Assembly (NCBI RefSeq): GCF_024295805.1
Contig: NZ_JANCLX010000008.1
Location: 129,944 to 193,943 of the forward strand
DNA from: Streptomyces cucumeris
GTDB lineage: Bacteria; Actinomycetota; Actinomycetes; Streptomycetales; Streptomycetaceae
Direction: 5' to 3'
DNA: 64,000 nucleotides
Shown here: positions 28,269-37,686 of the stretch, one piece after another
Layout of the letters: each line of letters begins with the position of its first letter
How positions within the stretch are numbered: the stretch's first letter is position 1
The notes under the pieces: model-generated
Database searches by the model: none
The model's input: only the letters and a program-made list of their open reading frames with translations
What the model was told of the DNA's origin: nothing
Made by a program: the position numbers and the translations under genes

Positions 28269-29078
28269 TCAGTCCCGCCCGTGGCGCAGCGCCGGATGGG
28301 CACCGGCCGCGACCAGATCGGCGACGGCGGCCTTGGGGTCGCGCCCGGTCACCAGGGACTCGCCGACCAGCACGGCGTCCGCGCCGTCGTTGGCGTAGGC
28401 GATCAGGTCGTGCGGACCGCGCACCCCGGACTCTGCGATCTTGACGATGTTGTCCGGGATCTCGGGCGCGACACGGGCGAAGTTGCCGCGGTCCACCTCA
28501 AGGGTCTTCAGGTTGCGCGCGTTGACGCCGATGAGCTTCGCCCCGGCGTCCACCGCCCGCGCGACCTCCTCCTCGTCGTGCACCTCGACCAGCGGGGTCA
28601 GCCCGATGGACTCGGCCCGCTCGATCAGGGAGACCAGGGCCTCCTGGTCCAGCGCGGCGACGATCAGCAGCACCACGTCCGCGCCGTACGCCCGCGCCTC
28701 CCAGAGCTGGTAGGAGGTGACGATGAAGTCCTTGCGCAGCACCGGGATGTCGACCTTGGCGCGCACCGCCTCCAGATCGGCCAGCGATCCGCCGAAGCGG
28801 CGCTGTTCGGTCAGCACGCTGATCAGGGCGGCGCCGCCCGCCTCGTAGTCGGCGGCGAGCCCGGCGGGGTCGGCGATGGCGGCCAGCGCGCCCTTGGACG
28901 GGCTGGACCGCTTGACCTCGCAGATCACCTTGACGCTGTCGCCCTTGAGGGCCGCGACCCCGTCCTTGGCCGGCCGCGCCTTGGCCGCCCGCTCCTTGAG
29001 CTCGTCGAGGGTGACGCGCGCCTGCCGCTCCGCGAGGTCGGCACGGACTCCGTCGATGATCTCGTCGAGCACACTCAC
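28269..29078 (-). CDS. trpC: Indole-3-glycerol phosphate synthase
   Basis: This 269-aa TIM barrel closes the indole ring of CdRP to give indole-3-glycerol phosphate. Visible motifs are [11 protein letters not shown] (catalytic Glu and Lys), VLRKDFIV (catalytic Lys), LIGVNARNL and AESGV. It has no TrpF domain, so the preceding isomerisation needs another enzyme, probably PriA at 38.9 kb. The start is GTG at 29078 with GAAGGGGG about 9 nt upstream. It heads the trpC-M-B-A block, 157 nt downstream of the DUF2752 gene. Confidence 0.97.
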   Translation of the reverse strand: MSVLDEIIDGVRADLAERQARVTLDELKERAAKARPAKDGVAALKGDSVKVICEVKRSSPSKGALAAIADPAGLAADYEAGGAALISVLTEQRRFGGSLADLEAVRAKVDIPVLRKDFIVTSYQLWEARAYGADVVLLIVAALDQEALVSLIERAESIGLTPLVEVHDEEEVARAVDAGAKLIGVNARNLKTLEVDRGNFARVAPEIPDNIVKIAESGVRGPHDLIAYANDGADAVLVGESLVTGRDPKAAVADLVAAGAHPALRHGRD

Positions 29079-29235
29079 GCGAGCGGCCCCCTTCCCGGGT
29101 GGGCATGAAGCAGATGGTCGGCGCCGGTGGGGCGGACAACCGCTGCACCAGGCACTGCGATGGTAGCTGTCAGAGGACCCAGGTCTCGCATCCGGTTGAC
29201 GTCGAGTCCCACGACATGGACATACACAACAGCGG

Positions 29236-29718
29236 TCACGGCGTCAGTAGTCCCTCGAACGGGAAATTCCGGACGATCGTGAAGATCACTGCGAGCCCGA
29301 GGAACGCCCCGATCTGCCAGCCGCGCGGGCCGTACGGCCGCCCCCGCGCGGTGGCGGGGAACCGTCGCCCCGCGACCGCCCGCGCGCACCACACCAGCCA
29401 GCAGACCGCGAGCAGGGCGTAGGCGAGGACCGCGAGCGCGTTGTCGCGCAGCGCGGCGGGCAGATCGCCGTGGGCGAGGGCGTGGGCGCCGCGCAGCCCC
29501 CCGCAGGCCGGGCAGTACAGCCCGGTGAGCCGCAGCACCGGGCAGACCGGATAGTGGCCGGGCTGATGGGGGTCGACGGCGGCGACGTAGCCGAAGGCGG
29601 CGACGGCGCCCGCGAGCACCCCCAGCGGCCCGAGCAGCCGCCGTACCGCACCGCCCGCGCCGCTTGGCGTGGCGGCCGGCGGAACCGGGTCGGGGACGAT
29701 CGGCGACGGTGCGCTCAC
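29236..29718 (-). CDS. DUF2752 membrane protein
   Basis: This 160-aa protein has the DUF2752 signature [22 protein letters not shown] between its first and second transmembrane helices, with two helices following at about 100-115 and 137-152. The conserved cysteines suggest metal or disulfide chemistry, but the function is unknown. Start is GTG at 29718. It sits in the trp cluster between the HGxxPAAW protein and trpC, a position that I recall as conserved in streptomycetes. Confidence 0.88.
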   Translation of the reverse strand: MSAPSPIVPDPVPPAATPSGAGGAVRRLLGPLGVLAGAVAAFGYVAAVDPHQPGHYPVCPVLRLTGLYCPACGGLRGAHALAHGDLPAALRDNALAVLAYALLAVCWLVWCARAVAGRRFPATARGRPYGPRGWQIGAFLGLAVIFTIVRNFPFEGLLTP

Positions 29719-29854
29719 ACCGCCGAGTCTGCATGCGGCACGGCGAAGGCGCAGCTCAGAAGCGAGACACCTGCCGCCGTACGGGTCGCGGCCCGGGGAC
29801 CGGCCGCGGCGTACGCCGATGGCACGGACCCCGGGCCGCGCCCGGCGTCATGTC

Positions 29855-30109
29855 CTACTGCTGGGTCTGCGCCTCGGGGCGGGGCCGCGGGGCCGGACGG
29901 GCCGGGGCCAGGGCGGCCTTCGGCATGCCGAGCCCGGCCGCGCGCATCGCGGCACCGACCACACCACCGAGGACGACGATGACCATGCCCGCCCAGAAGC
30001 CGACCGGACTGGCCAGCACGGTGAAGGCACCGGAGACGCAGAAGCCGATGAAGGCGATGGTGACACCGGTCCAGGCGGCCGGGGTGTGTCCGTGGTTGTG
30101 ACCCGCCAT
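29855..30109 (-). CDS. HGxxPAAW-family small membrane protein
   Basis: This 84-aa protein begins MAGHNHGHTPAAWTGV, the HGxxPAAW signature, and has two transmembrane helices at about 16-34 and 37-58, then a Pro/Arg-rich tail. Its ATG has GAGGAG 5 nt upstream. The family is found in actinobacterial trp operons and has no known function. The longer open frame to 30787 is the shadow of the next gene. Confidence 0.9.
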   Translation of the reverse strand: MAGHNHGHTPAAWTGVTIAFIGFCVSGAFTVLASPVGFWAGMVIVVLGGVVGAAMRAAGLGMPKAALAPARPAPRPRPEAQTQQ

Positions 30110-30227
30110 GAATACTCCTCGTAGCTGTACTGCGCCTGGTCCGGGCGCCCGGGGGCGAACGCTCCCAGGCCATTGTCCCCGACGCGCAAAGTTGCCTTGA
30201 GCGGGGGTGCCGCTGGAGGCGTCCGGT

Positions 30228-30905
30228 TCACGCCCCCTGTCGGGCGGTGGGGTCCTCGCCCCGGTCCAGCGCCTTCCACAGCTCCTCGGGACGGTCCGGG
30301 TCGGGCGCCGTGCGAGCACCGCGGCGGCCCCGGGGGCGCCCTTCGGTGCCGGAGCGCTCGTACCGCCCGGACATGGCGGGCCAGTGGCGGCCGTAGCCGA
30401 GCGCGAGCACCCCCGCGAGCAGCAGCAGCACCCCGCCGGCCAGGGCCACCCAGGGCCAGGGGGTGTACGCCACGTCGTGGATGGCGCTGTCGGAGAGGCC
30501 GGTGGCCTTGGACGCCTTCTCCTCCAGCGCCGCCTTGTCGGACGCGCCGAGCGCCGAGGCGACGACGATGCCCGCGCCGGTGAGGGCGAGCAGTCCGGAG
30601 ACGACGACCCGCCCGGCCCGGCGCACGGCGAAGACGGCGACCAGCGCGGCCAGACCGACGACCGCGAGCGCGCCGGGCAGTCCGGTGATGTCATCACCGT
30701 CGGCGCGCTGGGGCAGGGTGCCCTGGGCGACCATGGCGGTGCCCTCGGCCCAGGTACGGCTGGTGGCCAGCAGGACGAGTGCGGCACCGAGCGCCCCGGC
30801 GAGCAGGGCGACGGCGAGGCTCGTCCGGCGGCCGCGCGGGACGGAGGCGGAGGGCTCGTTCTCGGCCCGGGGCTGGGGTACGGCTGCTGCGCTCACGCGT
30901 ACCAC
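30228..30905 (-). CDS. Trp-operon-associated membrane protein (TIGR02234-like)
   Basis: This 225-aa protein has four likely transmembrane helices (about 28-48, 75-95, 100-122 and 150-172), a conserved TSRTWAEG segment after the first helix, and a charged, disordered C-terminus. It matches the actinobacterial trp-operon membrane protein family of unknown role. Start is GTG at 30905 or GTG at 30896, with GGGGGA upstream. It follows trpE by 147 nt on the same strand. Confidence 0.88.
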   Translation of the reverse strand: MVRVSAAAVPQPRAENEPSASVPRGRRTSLAVALLAGALGAALVLLATSRTWAEGTAMVAQGTLPQRADGDDITGLPGALAVVGLAALVAVFAVRRAGRVVVSGLLALTGAGIVVASALGASDKAALEEKASKATGLSDSAIHDVAYTPWPWVALAGGVLLLLAGVLALGYGRHWPAMSGRYERSGTEGRPRGRRGARTAPDPDRPEELWKALDRGEDPTARQGA

Positions 30906-31052
30906 TATCCCCCACGCGCCGCGGCACCTGGGTCCCGGGTATGCGGGATGACCCGTTCCGCACCGATACGCCCGGCGACGGCCGGGGAGATTCCCCGGGT
31001 CGCGCGGGTCACGCCCGGGGTCGGGTGGGGTTCCGGCGGGGTGCCGCCGGGG

Positions 31053-32564
31053 TCAGCGGCCGAGCCGGTTGGCCGAGTGCACCGCCCGCAGCACCGCCGC
31101 CGCCTTGTTGCGGCACTCCGCGTCCTCCGCCGCCGGATCGGAGTCGGCCACCACACCCGCGCCGGCCTGGACGTACGCCGTGCCGTCCCGCAGCAGGGCG
31201 GTCCGGATGGCGATGGCGGTGTCGGAGTCGCCCGCGAAGTCGAGGTAGCCGACACAGCCGCCGTACAGCCCGCGGCGGCTGGGCTCCAGCTCCTCGATGA
31301 TCTGGAGGGCGCGCGGTTTGGGGGCGCCGGAGAGGGTGCCCGCGGGGAAGCACGCGGTGAGCACGTCGAAGGCGGTACGGCCGTCGGCGAGGGCGCCGGT
31401 GACGGTGGAGACGATGTGCATCACATGGCTGTAGCGCTCGATCGACATGAAGTCGACGACCTCGACGCTGCCCGGCAGGCACACCCGGCCCAGGTCGTTG
31501 CGGCCGAGGTCGACCAGCATCAGGTGCTCGGCCCGCTCCTTGGGGTCGGCGAGCAGCTCCTCGGCGAGCGCCGCGTCCTCCTGCGGGGTGGCGCCGCGGG
31601 GGCGGGTCCCGGCGATGGGGTGCACCATCGCCCGGCCGTCCTCCACCTTGACCAGGGCCTCCGGGCTGGAGCCCACCACATCGAAGCCCTCGAACCGGAA
31701 CAGGTACATGTAGGGGCTGGGGTTGGTGGCGCGCAGCACCCGGTAGACGTCGAGGGCCGAGGCCGTACAGGGCGTCTCGAACCGCTGCGAGGGGACGACC
31801 TGGAACGCCTCGCCCGCGCGGATGCGCTCCTTGATGTCGTCGACCGCCACCCGGTAGTCCTCGCCGCCCCACAGCGCGGTGTACTCCGGGAGTTCGGAGG
31901 CGGGCAGCGCGGTGGGGTCGGTGGCCATCGGGCGGACCAGGTCGGCGGCCATCGCGTCGAGCCGCGCCACGGCGTCCGCGTACGCCTCGTCCACCCCGGT
32001 GTCGAGGTCGTTGTGGTTGATCGCGTTGGCGATCAGCAGCACGGTGCCGTCCCAGTGGTCGAGCACCGCGAGGTCCGAGGTGAGCAGCATGGTCAGCTCG
32101 GGCAGCCGCAGATCGTCGCGGCCGTGCTCGCCGACCTTCTCCAGACGGCGGACCACGTCATAGCCGAGGTAGCCGACCATGCCGCCGGTGAACGGCGGGA
32201 GGTGGACCAGTCCGCCGAGATCACGCGGGGTGTGCAGGGCTTCGACCGTGGCGCGCAGCGCCTGGAGCGGATCGCCTTCGGTGGGGACGCCGACGGGCGG
32301 GGTGCCCAGCCAGTGGGTGCGCCCGTCGCGTTCGGTGAGGGTGGCGGCGCTGCGGACGCCGATGAAGGAGTACCGGGACCAGGAGCGGCCGTTCTCGGCG
32401 GACTCCAGGAGGAAGGTGCCGGGGCGCTCGGCGGCCAGCTTGCGGTAGAGGCCCACGGGGGTGTCACCGTCCGCCAGCAGCCGTCGGCTGACGGGGATGA
32501 CGCGGCGGTCGGCCGCCAGCTTGCGGAAGGTCTCGAGATCCATCGTGGCAGCGTCCTGGGTCAT
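31053..32564 (-). CDS. trpE: Anthranilate synthase component I
   Basis: This 503-aa enzyme makes anthranilate from chorismate with ammonia or glutamine from TrpG. Motifs are the tryptophan feedback site [15 protein letters not shown] near residue 52, the chorismate-binding core from about 230 onward with [23 protein letters not shown] and [13 protein letters not shown]. TrpG is not fused or adjacent. Start may be ATG 32564 (no clear Shine-Dalgarno) or ATG 32543 ([13 protein letters not shown] upstream). It lies 37 nt after hisI on the same strand and begins the trp block. Confidence 0.96.
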   Translation of the reverse strand: MTQDAATMDLETFRKLAADRRVIPVSRRLLADGDTPVGLYRKLAAERPGTFLLESAENGRSWSRYSFIGVRSAATLTERDGRTHWLGTPPVGVPTEGDPLQALRATVEALHTPRDLGGLVHLPPFTGGMVGYLGYDVVRRLEKVGEHGRDDLRLPELTMLLTSDLAVLDHWDGTVLLIANAINHNDLDTGVDEAYADAVARLDAMAADLVRPMATDPTALPASELPEYTALWGGEDYRVAVDDIKERIRAGEAFQVVPSQRFETPCTASALDVYRVLRATNPSPYMYLFRFEGFDVVGSSPEALVKVEDGRAMVHPIAGTRPRGATPQEDAALAEELLADPKERAEHLMLVDLGRNDLGRVCLPGSVEVVDFMSIERYSHVMHIVSTVTGALADGRTAFDVLTACFPAGTLSGAPKPRALQIIEELEPSRRGLYGGCVGYLDFAGDSDTAIAIRTALLRDGTAYVQAGAGVVADSDPAAEDAECRNKAAAVLRAVHSANRLGR

Positions 32565-32601
32565 GGCTGAGGAGCCTAGTGGGGGCGGGGCCGGGGCCCG
32601 G

Positions 32602-32967
32602 TTACTGGCCGAGCGGGAGGACGTCGGCGTCGAAGCAGGTGCGGTCGCCGGTGTGGCAGGCGGCCCCGACCTGGTCGACCTTGACGAGGACGGTGTCGGC
32701 GTCGCAGTCGAGCGCGACGGACTTGACCAGCTGGACGTGGCCGGAGGTATCGCCCTTGACCCAGTACTCCTGGCGGCTGCGGCTCCAGTAGGTGCAGCGG
32801 CCGGTGGTGAGGGTGCGGTGCAGCGCCTCGTCGTCCATCCAGCCGAGCATCAGCACCTCGCCGGTGTCGTACTGCTGGGCGATGGCGGGGACGAGCCCGT
32901 CGGCGCCGCGCTTGAGGCGGGCGGCGAGGGCCGGGTCGAGGGCGGAGGGGCGGTCGGAGCCGGTCAT
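32602..32967 (-). CDS. hisI: Phosphoribosyl-AMP cyclohydrolase
   Basis: This 121-aa enzyme opens the purine ring of PR-AMP in histidine synthesis. It is the stand-alone HisI, without a HisE domain. Characteristic segments are [32 protein letters not shown] and [20 protein letters not shown], with zinc- and magnesium-binding Asp and Cys residues. It is placed upstream of trpE rather than with the other his genes, so it probably shares a promoter with the trp block. ATG at 32967 has only a weak Shine-Dalgarno. Confidence 0.96.
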   Translation of the reverse strand: MTGSDRPSALDPALAARLKRGADGLVPAIAQQYDTGEVLMLGWMDDEALHRTLTTGRCTYWSRSRQEYWVKGDTSGHVQLVKSVALDCDADTVLVKVDQVGAACHTGDRTCFDADVLPLGQ

Positions 32968-33389
32968 GTGACCATTCTGCACGGCCGGGCGGGTGGTCCC
33001 GCGAACGGTCTCATGTGGTGATCACGGCAGGGGCGCGCCACGGGACGGCGAACGCGCCGAGGGGTGCGCGTGCGCGAGGATGTCGCCGACGACGGCCCGG
33101 AGCCCGCCGGGAGCGACGGCCCGGTGACCGGCCCGCGCGCGGGGCCGGGCCGCGCCCGGGCCGGGGAAGCGGAGGCGGGCGGGCGGACGTCCGGCGAGCC
33201 CACCCGCGACCAGCGTGCCGCGAGCGGTGTCGTGGCCGCCCCGCCGCAAGCGGGTACCGCGGCGCCGCGCCGCGGGCGGCGAGCGCGGCCGTCGTGGTGG
33301 ACGCGGCGACCGGCCGTGCGGAGCGGGCGATGGCCGGTATCGCCGGGGCCGATGGCCGGGATGTCGGTGGGATGGGGCATGCTTCGGAC
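32968..33389. other. Divergent intergenic region, 422 bp
   Basis: This region lies between hisI (minus) and the Pro-rich membrane protein (plus). All frames are extremely rich in Arg, Gly, Pro and Ala with no recognisable domain or Shine-Dalgarno sequence. A 16-codon ORF (33018-32968 on the minus strand) ends in the hisI start, without tryptophan or histidine runs, so it is not a credible attenuator peptide. Promoters for both directions must be here, but no clear boxes were seen. Confidence 0.5.
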
Positions 33390-34397
33390 ATGACGTTTCC
33401 GCCGCCGAACGACGCCAACCGGCCGGGAAACGGCGGGGGGTTCGGTCCGCCGCCGCAGGATCCGCAGCGGCCGGCACAGCCACAGCAGGCACCGCCTCAG
33501 CAGCAGCCGCAGGGCCAGCAGCCACCGCAGGCTCCTCAACCGCCGCAGACCCCGCAGCCACCGCAGGGTTTCGGCCCGCCACCGCCGCCGTCCGGACCGT
33601 CCGGTCCGCCCGCGCTGCCGCCGGGCGGCGGGTTCGGCGCGTTCGGCCCGCCCTCGGCGCCGTCCGGCGGTCCGCTCCCCGGCGGTTTCCCGCCCGGTTC
33701 GCTCCCGCCCGGGTCCCTGCCGCCCGCTCCGCCGCGCGGCTCGGGCGCCAAGGTCGCGGCGATCGTCGTGGCGTCGGTGGTGGCCGTCGCGGTGGTCGCC
33801 GGCGCGATCGCCCTCGGCTCCGGGGGTGACGACGACGGCGAGCGGGCATCGGCCGACGAGACCCCGCGCGCCTCCGCCTCCCACAGCACCGCACCGTCCC
33901 CGTCCGCCTCGCCCTCCGTCCCCTCGGGCACGGAGGACCCCGGCCAGGGCGCGCCGTTCGACGACGTACCCAAGGGCGATCCCGACTCCGGGACCTCACC
34001 GTCGGCCTCGGCGTCCGGCGACCCCGGTGCGCGGGTGCCCTACGTGGCGCTCAAACCGGGCACCTGCTTCGACCACCCCGCGATGGACAGCAGCGTCACC
34101 AAGATCGAGAAGCGGCGCTGCTCGGGCGCGCACGACGGCGAGGTGATCGCCAACGAGAAGCTGACCGGTAAGTTCTCCTCCGAGAAGGCGATCCAGAAGA
34201 AGGCCCTCGCACTGTGCGCGGTGGACGCCAGGGCCCGGCTGAAAAAGATCCCCAACGACGGGCGGAATTACTACTACTACGCGCTCTACCCGGCGCTGGC
34301 CACGTATTCCGTCCAGGGCGAGGACACGGTCTCCTGCGCGCTGACGCTCAGCTCGGGCCTGGACGGCACCAAGCTGCGCAAGCCGCTCCCCGAGTAG
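33390..34397 (+). CDS. Pro/Gln-rich membrane protein with septum-formation-like domain
   Basis: This 335-aa protein has a cytoplasmic Pro/Gln/Gly-rich N-terminus (residues 1-118), one transmembrane helix at about 121-143, a Ser/Asp-rich linker and an extracytoplasmic domain at about 215-330. That domain carries a CFDHP...C...HDGEV pattern resembling the PF13845 septum-formation group, with a third cysteine pair (LCAVD...SCAL). Function is unknown; a role at the cell envelope is inferred from topology. ATG at 33390 is preferred; ATG at 33372 is in frame. It is alone on the plus strand before the TIGR03085-like gene. Confidence 0.75.
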   Translation: MTFPPPNDANRPGNGGGFGPPPQDPQRPAQPQQAPPQQQPQGQQPPQAPQPPQTPQPPQGFGPPPPPSGPSGPPALPPGGGFGAFGPPSAPSGGPLPGGFPPGSLPPGSLPPAPPRGSGAKVAAIVVASVVAVAVVAGAIALGSGGDDDGERASADETPRASASHSTAPSPSASPSVPSGTEDPGQGAPFDDVPKGDPDSGTSPSASASGDPGARVPYVALKPGTCFDHPAMDSSVTKIEKRRCSGAHDGEVIANEKLTGKFSSEKAIQKKALALCAVDARARLKKIPNDGRNYYYYALYPALATYSVQGEDTVSCALTLSSGLDGTKLRKPLPE

Positions 34398-34475
34398 GCA
34401 CCGGTGCCGCGGGCCCGGCGCGCCGTCCGGCCGTTGGCGTGGCGGGGCCCGGACCGCGGTCGTAGGGTGGGCGTT

Positions 34476-35108
34476 ATGTCCACTCACGCCCAACGCGAAC
34501 GTCTGCTCCTCGCCGACCTCTTGGAGAGCGCGGGCCCCGACGCCCCGACGCTGTGCGAGGGCTGGACCACCCATGATCTGGCGGCCCACCTCGTGGTCCG
34601 GGAGCGCCGCGCGGACGCGGCCGGCGGTCTGGTGATCAAGCCGCTGGCCGCGCGGCTGGCCCGGGTGCAGGCCGAGTTCGCGGCCAAGCCGTACGGGGAG
34701 CTGCTCCAGCTCTTCCGCTCCGGTCCGCCGCGGATGTCGCCGTTCGCGCTCAAGCAGGTGGACGAGGCGGCCAACAGCCTCGAGTTCTATGTGCACGCCG
34801 AGGACGTCCGCAGGGCCCGGCCGGAGTGGGAGCCGCGCGAGGTGGATCCGGTCTTCGCCGACGCGCTGTGGTCCCGGATCGAGCGCGCCGCCCGGATGTT
34901 CGGCCGCAAGTCGCCCGTGGGCCTGGTGCTGCGCCGCCCCGACGGCCGTACGGCGGTGGCGCACCGCGGCACCCCGGTGGCCACGGTCACCGGTGAACCG
35001 GGCGAGCTGGCGCTGTTCCTGTACGGCCGTCAGGGCGCGGCCCGGGTCGAGCTCGACGGTGACAAGGCGGCCGTGGAGACGGTCCGGTCCGCCCCGCTCG
35101 GCATCTGA
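34476..35108 (+). CDS. TIGR03085-like maleylpyruvate isomerase N-terminal protein
   Basis: This 210-aa protein has the DinB/maleylpyruvate-isomerase helical bundle: LCEGWTTHDLAAHLVVRERR at residues 24-43 with conserved His residues, and FYVHAEDVRRARPEW with a further His-Glu-Asp set. These residues would bind a metal. Family members are thiol-dependent (mycothiol) metal enzymes, and this subgroup is uncharacterised. ATG at 34476 has AGGG upstream. The next gene follows 22 nt downstream on the same strand, so the two may be co-transcribed. Confidence 0.85.
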   Translation: MSTHAQRERLLLADLLESAGPDAPTLCEGWTTHDLAAHLVVRERRADAAGGLVIKPLAARLARVQAEFAAKPYGELLQLFRSGPPRMSPFALKQVDEAANSLEFYVHAEDVRRARPEWEPREVDPVFADALWSRIERAARMFGRKSPVGLVLRRPDGRTAVAHRGTPVATVTGEPGELALFLYGRQGAARVELDGDKAAVETVRSAPLGI

Positions 35109-35130
35109 GCCCGACGCTCCGGAGCCACTG

Positions 35131-35694
35131 ATGTCGTCCTCCGAACGCCCCCGCCCCTGGCCGGTCTCCCTGACCACCGAGCGGCTGCTGCTGCGCCCGA
35201 TCGAGCCCGCCGACGTCCCCGCCGTGTCCCGGCTGTGGACCGACCCCGAGGTGCGCCGCCATCTCGGCGGCCCGGTGCCCCCGGAGACGGTCCGCGCCCG
35301 GGAACGGGGCTGTGTGGGCGTCTTCGGGGTGTTCAGCGTGGTGTCGCGGGCCGACGGGTCGGTGGTCGGCGCGGTGACGCTGGAGCCGGAGTCGCGCCAC
35401 GGCGGCCGTACCGAGGTGTCGTACCAGCTACTGCCCGAGCACTGGGGGCGCGGTTACGCCCGTGAGGCGGTCTCGGCGGCGGTCTCCTGGGCGTTGGACG
35501 CGCTGGCCCCCGGACCCGGCGGCCGGCCCGAGGTCATCGCGGTCACCCAGGAGGCCAACGCCCCGTCCCGGCGGCTCCTGGAGGCGCTCGGGATGCGACG
35601 GGTCGAGACGTTCACCGAGTTCGGCGCGGCACAGGTGATGTACGCCCTCAGCCCGCTTCCGGAGCCTCAGTCCCGGCAGGTCCCGCGCAGGTAG
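35131..35694 (+). CDS. GNAT-family acetyltransferase
   Basis: This 187-aa protein has the RimJ/RimL-like GNAT fold: TTERLLLRPIEPADVPAVSRLW at the N-terminus, YQLLPEHWGRGYAREAV with the acetyl-CoA loop around residue 105, and VTQEANAPSRRLLEALGMRR near the end. Members acetylate N-termini, small amines or antibiotics, and the substrate is not evident. Its last 28 bp overlap the convergent GH114 lipoprotein gene. Confidence 0.88.
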   Translation: MSSSERPRPWPVSLTTERLLLRPIEPADVPAVSRLWTDPEVRRHLGGPVPPETVRARERGCVGVFGVFSVVSRADGSVVGAVTLEPESRHGGRTEVSYQLLPEHWGRGYAREAVSAAVSWALDALAPGPGGRPEVIAVTQEANAPSRRLLEALGMRRVETFTEFGAAQVMYALSPLPEPQSRQVPRR

Positions 35695-36503
35695 TCGCCG
35701 TCGCCGCGGGGGGTGACACCGATGTCCCGGCGTACGATGCTCAGCCGGTCGCCCCATGCCGCACAGCCCTTGGCGAGCCCCTTGGCGGTGTACTCGACGA
35801 CGACCACATGGCGGCCGAATGCCTTCACATAGCCGCCGCACTCGTCGTACGCGCCGCACTCCTCCACCACGGCGAAATCCAGCCCCGTCTCCTCGCGGCG
35901 ACCGGCGAGTTCGACGGTGTTCTTCTGGCCGATGGCCAGGCCCCGGGCGTGCGCGTGCGCGGCGAGCAGGGTGATGAAGGCGGTGGCGTCGGCGGCCGAC
36001 AGTCTGCCGCCGGAACGGGTGTAGCTGTCGTAGTTGTCCGGCTCCACGGCGTCGTAGCCCTGGTCCGCGCAGCCGTCGGTCCACCGGTTGACCCGGGCCG
36101 CGATCCGCTTGCGCTTGGCGGGGGTGCCGATGTCCAGCAGGGGTTCGTCCCAGTCCTTGTCCATCACCACGTCCCCGTCGTCATCGCGCAGCAGCAGCCC
36201 GGCGGGCCACTGACCGCGCTCCTCCGGCTGGGCCTGGAAGGCGTTGACGTAGCAGATGTTGTACAGGCCGTCCGCCGGCTCGGCCGCGCGGTCGCGGCTG
36301 ACGATCCGGACGCCCTTCGGCGGGGGGTACGCACCGCCCAACTGGTAGTCGAATCCGGCGTGGACGGGCGGCAGCGACACCGAGGAGCGGTCCCCCGTCC
36401 CGGATCCGGACGGTCCGGCTGATCCGGACGGCCCGGAGGACGACGTACAGCCGGTCAGGGCCAGCAGGGCGGCGACGAGGGCGGTGCGACGGCGGACGGA
36501 CAT
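35667..36503 (-). CDS. Lipoprotein, GH114-type endo-alpha-1,4-polygalactosaminidase
   Basis: This 278-aa protein has a lipoprotein signal ending LLALTGC (lipobox LTGC, C at about residue 19), followed by a Ser/Gly linker and a TIM-barrel domain of the GH114 group. Recognisable segments are PPVHAGFDYQLGGAYPPPKGV, ICYVNAFQAQPEE, GYDAVEPDNYDSY and FAVVEECGAYDEC, the last with acidic residues near the active site. It may cleave alpha-1,4-galactosamine polymers of cell walls or biofilms; activity is inferred from family. ATG at 36503 fits the signal; the extension to 36821 does not. Lgt in this window could process it. Confidence 0.85.
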   Translation of the reverse strand: MSVRRRTALVAALLALTGCTSSSGPSGSAGPSGSGTGDRSSVSLPPVHAGFDYQLGGAYPPPKGVRIVSRDRAAEPADGLYNICYVNAFQAQPEERGQWPAGLLLRDDDGDVVMDKDWDEPLLDIGTPAKRKRIAARVNRWTDGCADQGYDAVEPDNYDSYTRSGGRLSAADATAFITLLAAHAHARGLAIGQKNTVELAGRREETGLDFAVVEECGAYDECGGYVKAFGRHVVVVEYTAKGLAKGCAAWGDRLSIVRRDIGVTPRGDGDYLRGTCRD

Positions 36504-36729
36504 GGCGGACGCTCCAGCGTTCACGGGTAGCGGCCCCGCCTCGGACGCGGTGTCTGCGGCGTCCTGGCGACTGGGGCCGGGCTGGGGACGGTTCCCGTAC
36601 CGGCTGGGCGCACCTCTGGGCTCCGGGCGGTCTCCCCGGGCCGACTGCCGCGATCCAAGCGCCCCCGGGAACACCCCGTCAAGTCCAGCCCGTCCGTACC
36701 GGGCCCGGGGGGTGCGGGATGATCGCGTC

Positions 36730-37167
36730 ATGTCCCCGAACCCTGAGACCCCCGAGTGCGTCTTCTGCCGGATCGCGGAGGGGCTCGAGCCCGCCCGCCT
36801 GGTCCACTCCGACGCCCGCACCCTCGCCTTCCTGCCGCTCCACCCCGCCGTGGACGGCCATGTCCTGGTGGTCCCGCGCCACCATGTGCGGGACGCCTGG
36901 GAGCTGGACGAGCCGACGAGCCTGGAGCTGACCCGCGCGGTGCGGCGGGTGGTCCGGGCGGTGCGGTCGGCCTACGCACCGGAGGGGATGAACATCATCA
37001 CCTCCGTGGGGGCGGTGGCCACGCAGAGCGTGATGCATCTGCACATCCATGTCGTCCCGCGCGACGAGGGCGACCGGATGGGTCCGATCTGGCCGTCCCA
37101 GCGGACGGTGGCCCCCGTCGCGCTGGACGAGATGGCCGACCGGCTGCGCGGCGCCCTGACCTCCTGA
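36730..37167 (+). CDS. HIT-family hydrolase
   Basis: This 145-aa protein is a histidine-triad nucleotide hydrolase or transferase, with H103-L-H105-I-H107 in VMHLHIHVVP. The N-terminal CVFCRIAEG with two cysteines is typical of HinT-like members that bind zinc, and VDGHVLVVPRHHV is the nucleotide site. It probably removes AMP from nucleoside phosphoramidates or related adducts. ATG at 36730. It stands apart, next to a membrane protein gene on the opposite strand. Confidence 0.9.
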   Translation: MSPNPETPECVFCRIAEGLEPARLVHSDARTLAFLPLHPAVDGHVLVVPRHHVRDAWELDEPTSLELTRAVRRVVRAVRSAYAPEGMNIITSVGAVATQSVMHLHIHVVPRDEGDRMGPIWPSQRTVAPVALDEMADRLRGALTS

Positions 37168-37197
37168 CGCCGTGCCGCCCCGGCTGCCCCGGCCGTC

Positions 37198-37653
37198 TCA
37201 GGCGAGCAGGACCGCGCCCAGCACGGCGAGATGGGCGACGCCGATCCCGCCGTAGAACAGCGCCAGGGTGACCGAGCGGGCGGCGTTCCACCACCGCACC
37301 CCCGCCGTGTGGGGGCCCGGGTCCATGGCGAAGGGTTCCACCCCTCCCCCGCCCGGTGTGCGGACACGGTCGTAGAGCGCGCGGAACAGCCGTTCCTGCC
37401 AGAGGAAGTAGCCGTCCAGCAGCCAGAACGCCACCAGCGGCACGAAGGCCGTCACCGCCACCGATATCCGTGACCCCTCGGCGGCGAACGCCAGCAGTCC
37501 GGCGGCCAGGGTCAGGCACCAGCCCTTGACGAGGAAGGAGTTGTTGCCGAGCCGGGTGATCACTGCCTGGATGAACTCCAGGTGGGTGACCTGTTCCTGA
37601 GAGAGCGTCGGCCGGGCCGTGAGCAACGGTTGCGGTTCCGCTTCGCTAGTCAC
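37198..37653 (-). CDS. Hypothetical membrane protein
   Basis: This 151-aa protein has about four hydrophobic segments: 45-60 and 64-83 as a hairpin ending at LLDGYFLWQERLFRALYDRVR, and two near the C-terminus (about 118-150). The N-terminal half contains HLEFIQAVITRLGNNSFLVKGW. I recognise it as a widespread prokaryotic family of unknown function but cannot name it. Start is GTG at 37653, without a clear Shine-Dalgarno. It starts 33 nt after the hisF stop on the same strand and could be read from the his operon. Confidence 0.78.
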   Translation of the reverse strand: MTSEAEPQPLLTARPTLSQEQVTHLEFIQAVITRLGNNSFLVKGWCLTLAAGLLAFAAEGSRISVAVTAFVPLVAFWLLDGYFLWQERLFRALYDRVRTPGGGGVEPFAMDPGPHTAGVRWWNAARSVTLALFYGGIGVAHLAVLGAVLLA

Positions 37654-37686
37654 CGACGTGAGTGTAATGGCCCCGCCGCCGATCCC

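Noticed and set aside
29170..29223. A 17-aa leader peptide with two Trp codons upstream of trpC, possibly an attenuator
   Set aside because: The two UGG codons are ten codons apart, there is no Shine-Dalgarno, and no clean terminator/antiterminator pair follows.
33011..33418. A 135-aa minus-strand ORF and a plus-strand 109-aa ORF in the hisI upstream region
   Set aside because: Both are Arg/Pro/Ala repeats without Shine-Dalgarno or recognisable family; likely GC-rich non-coding frames.
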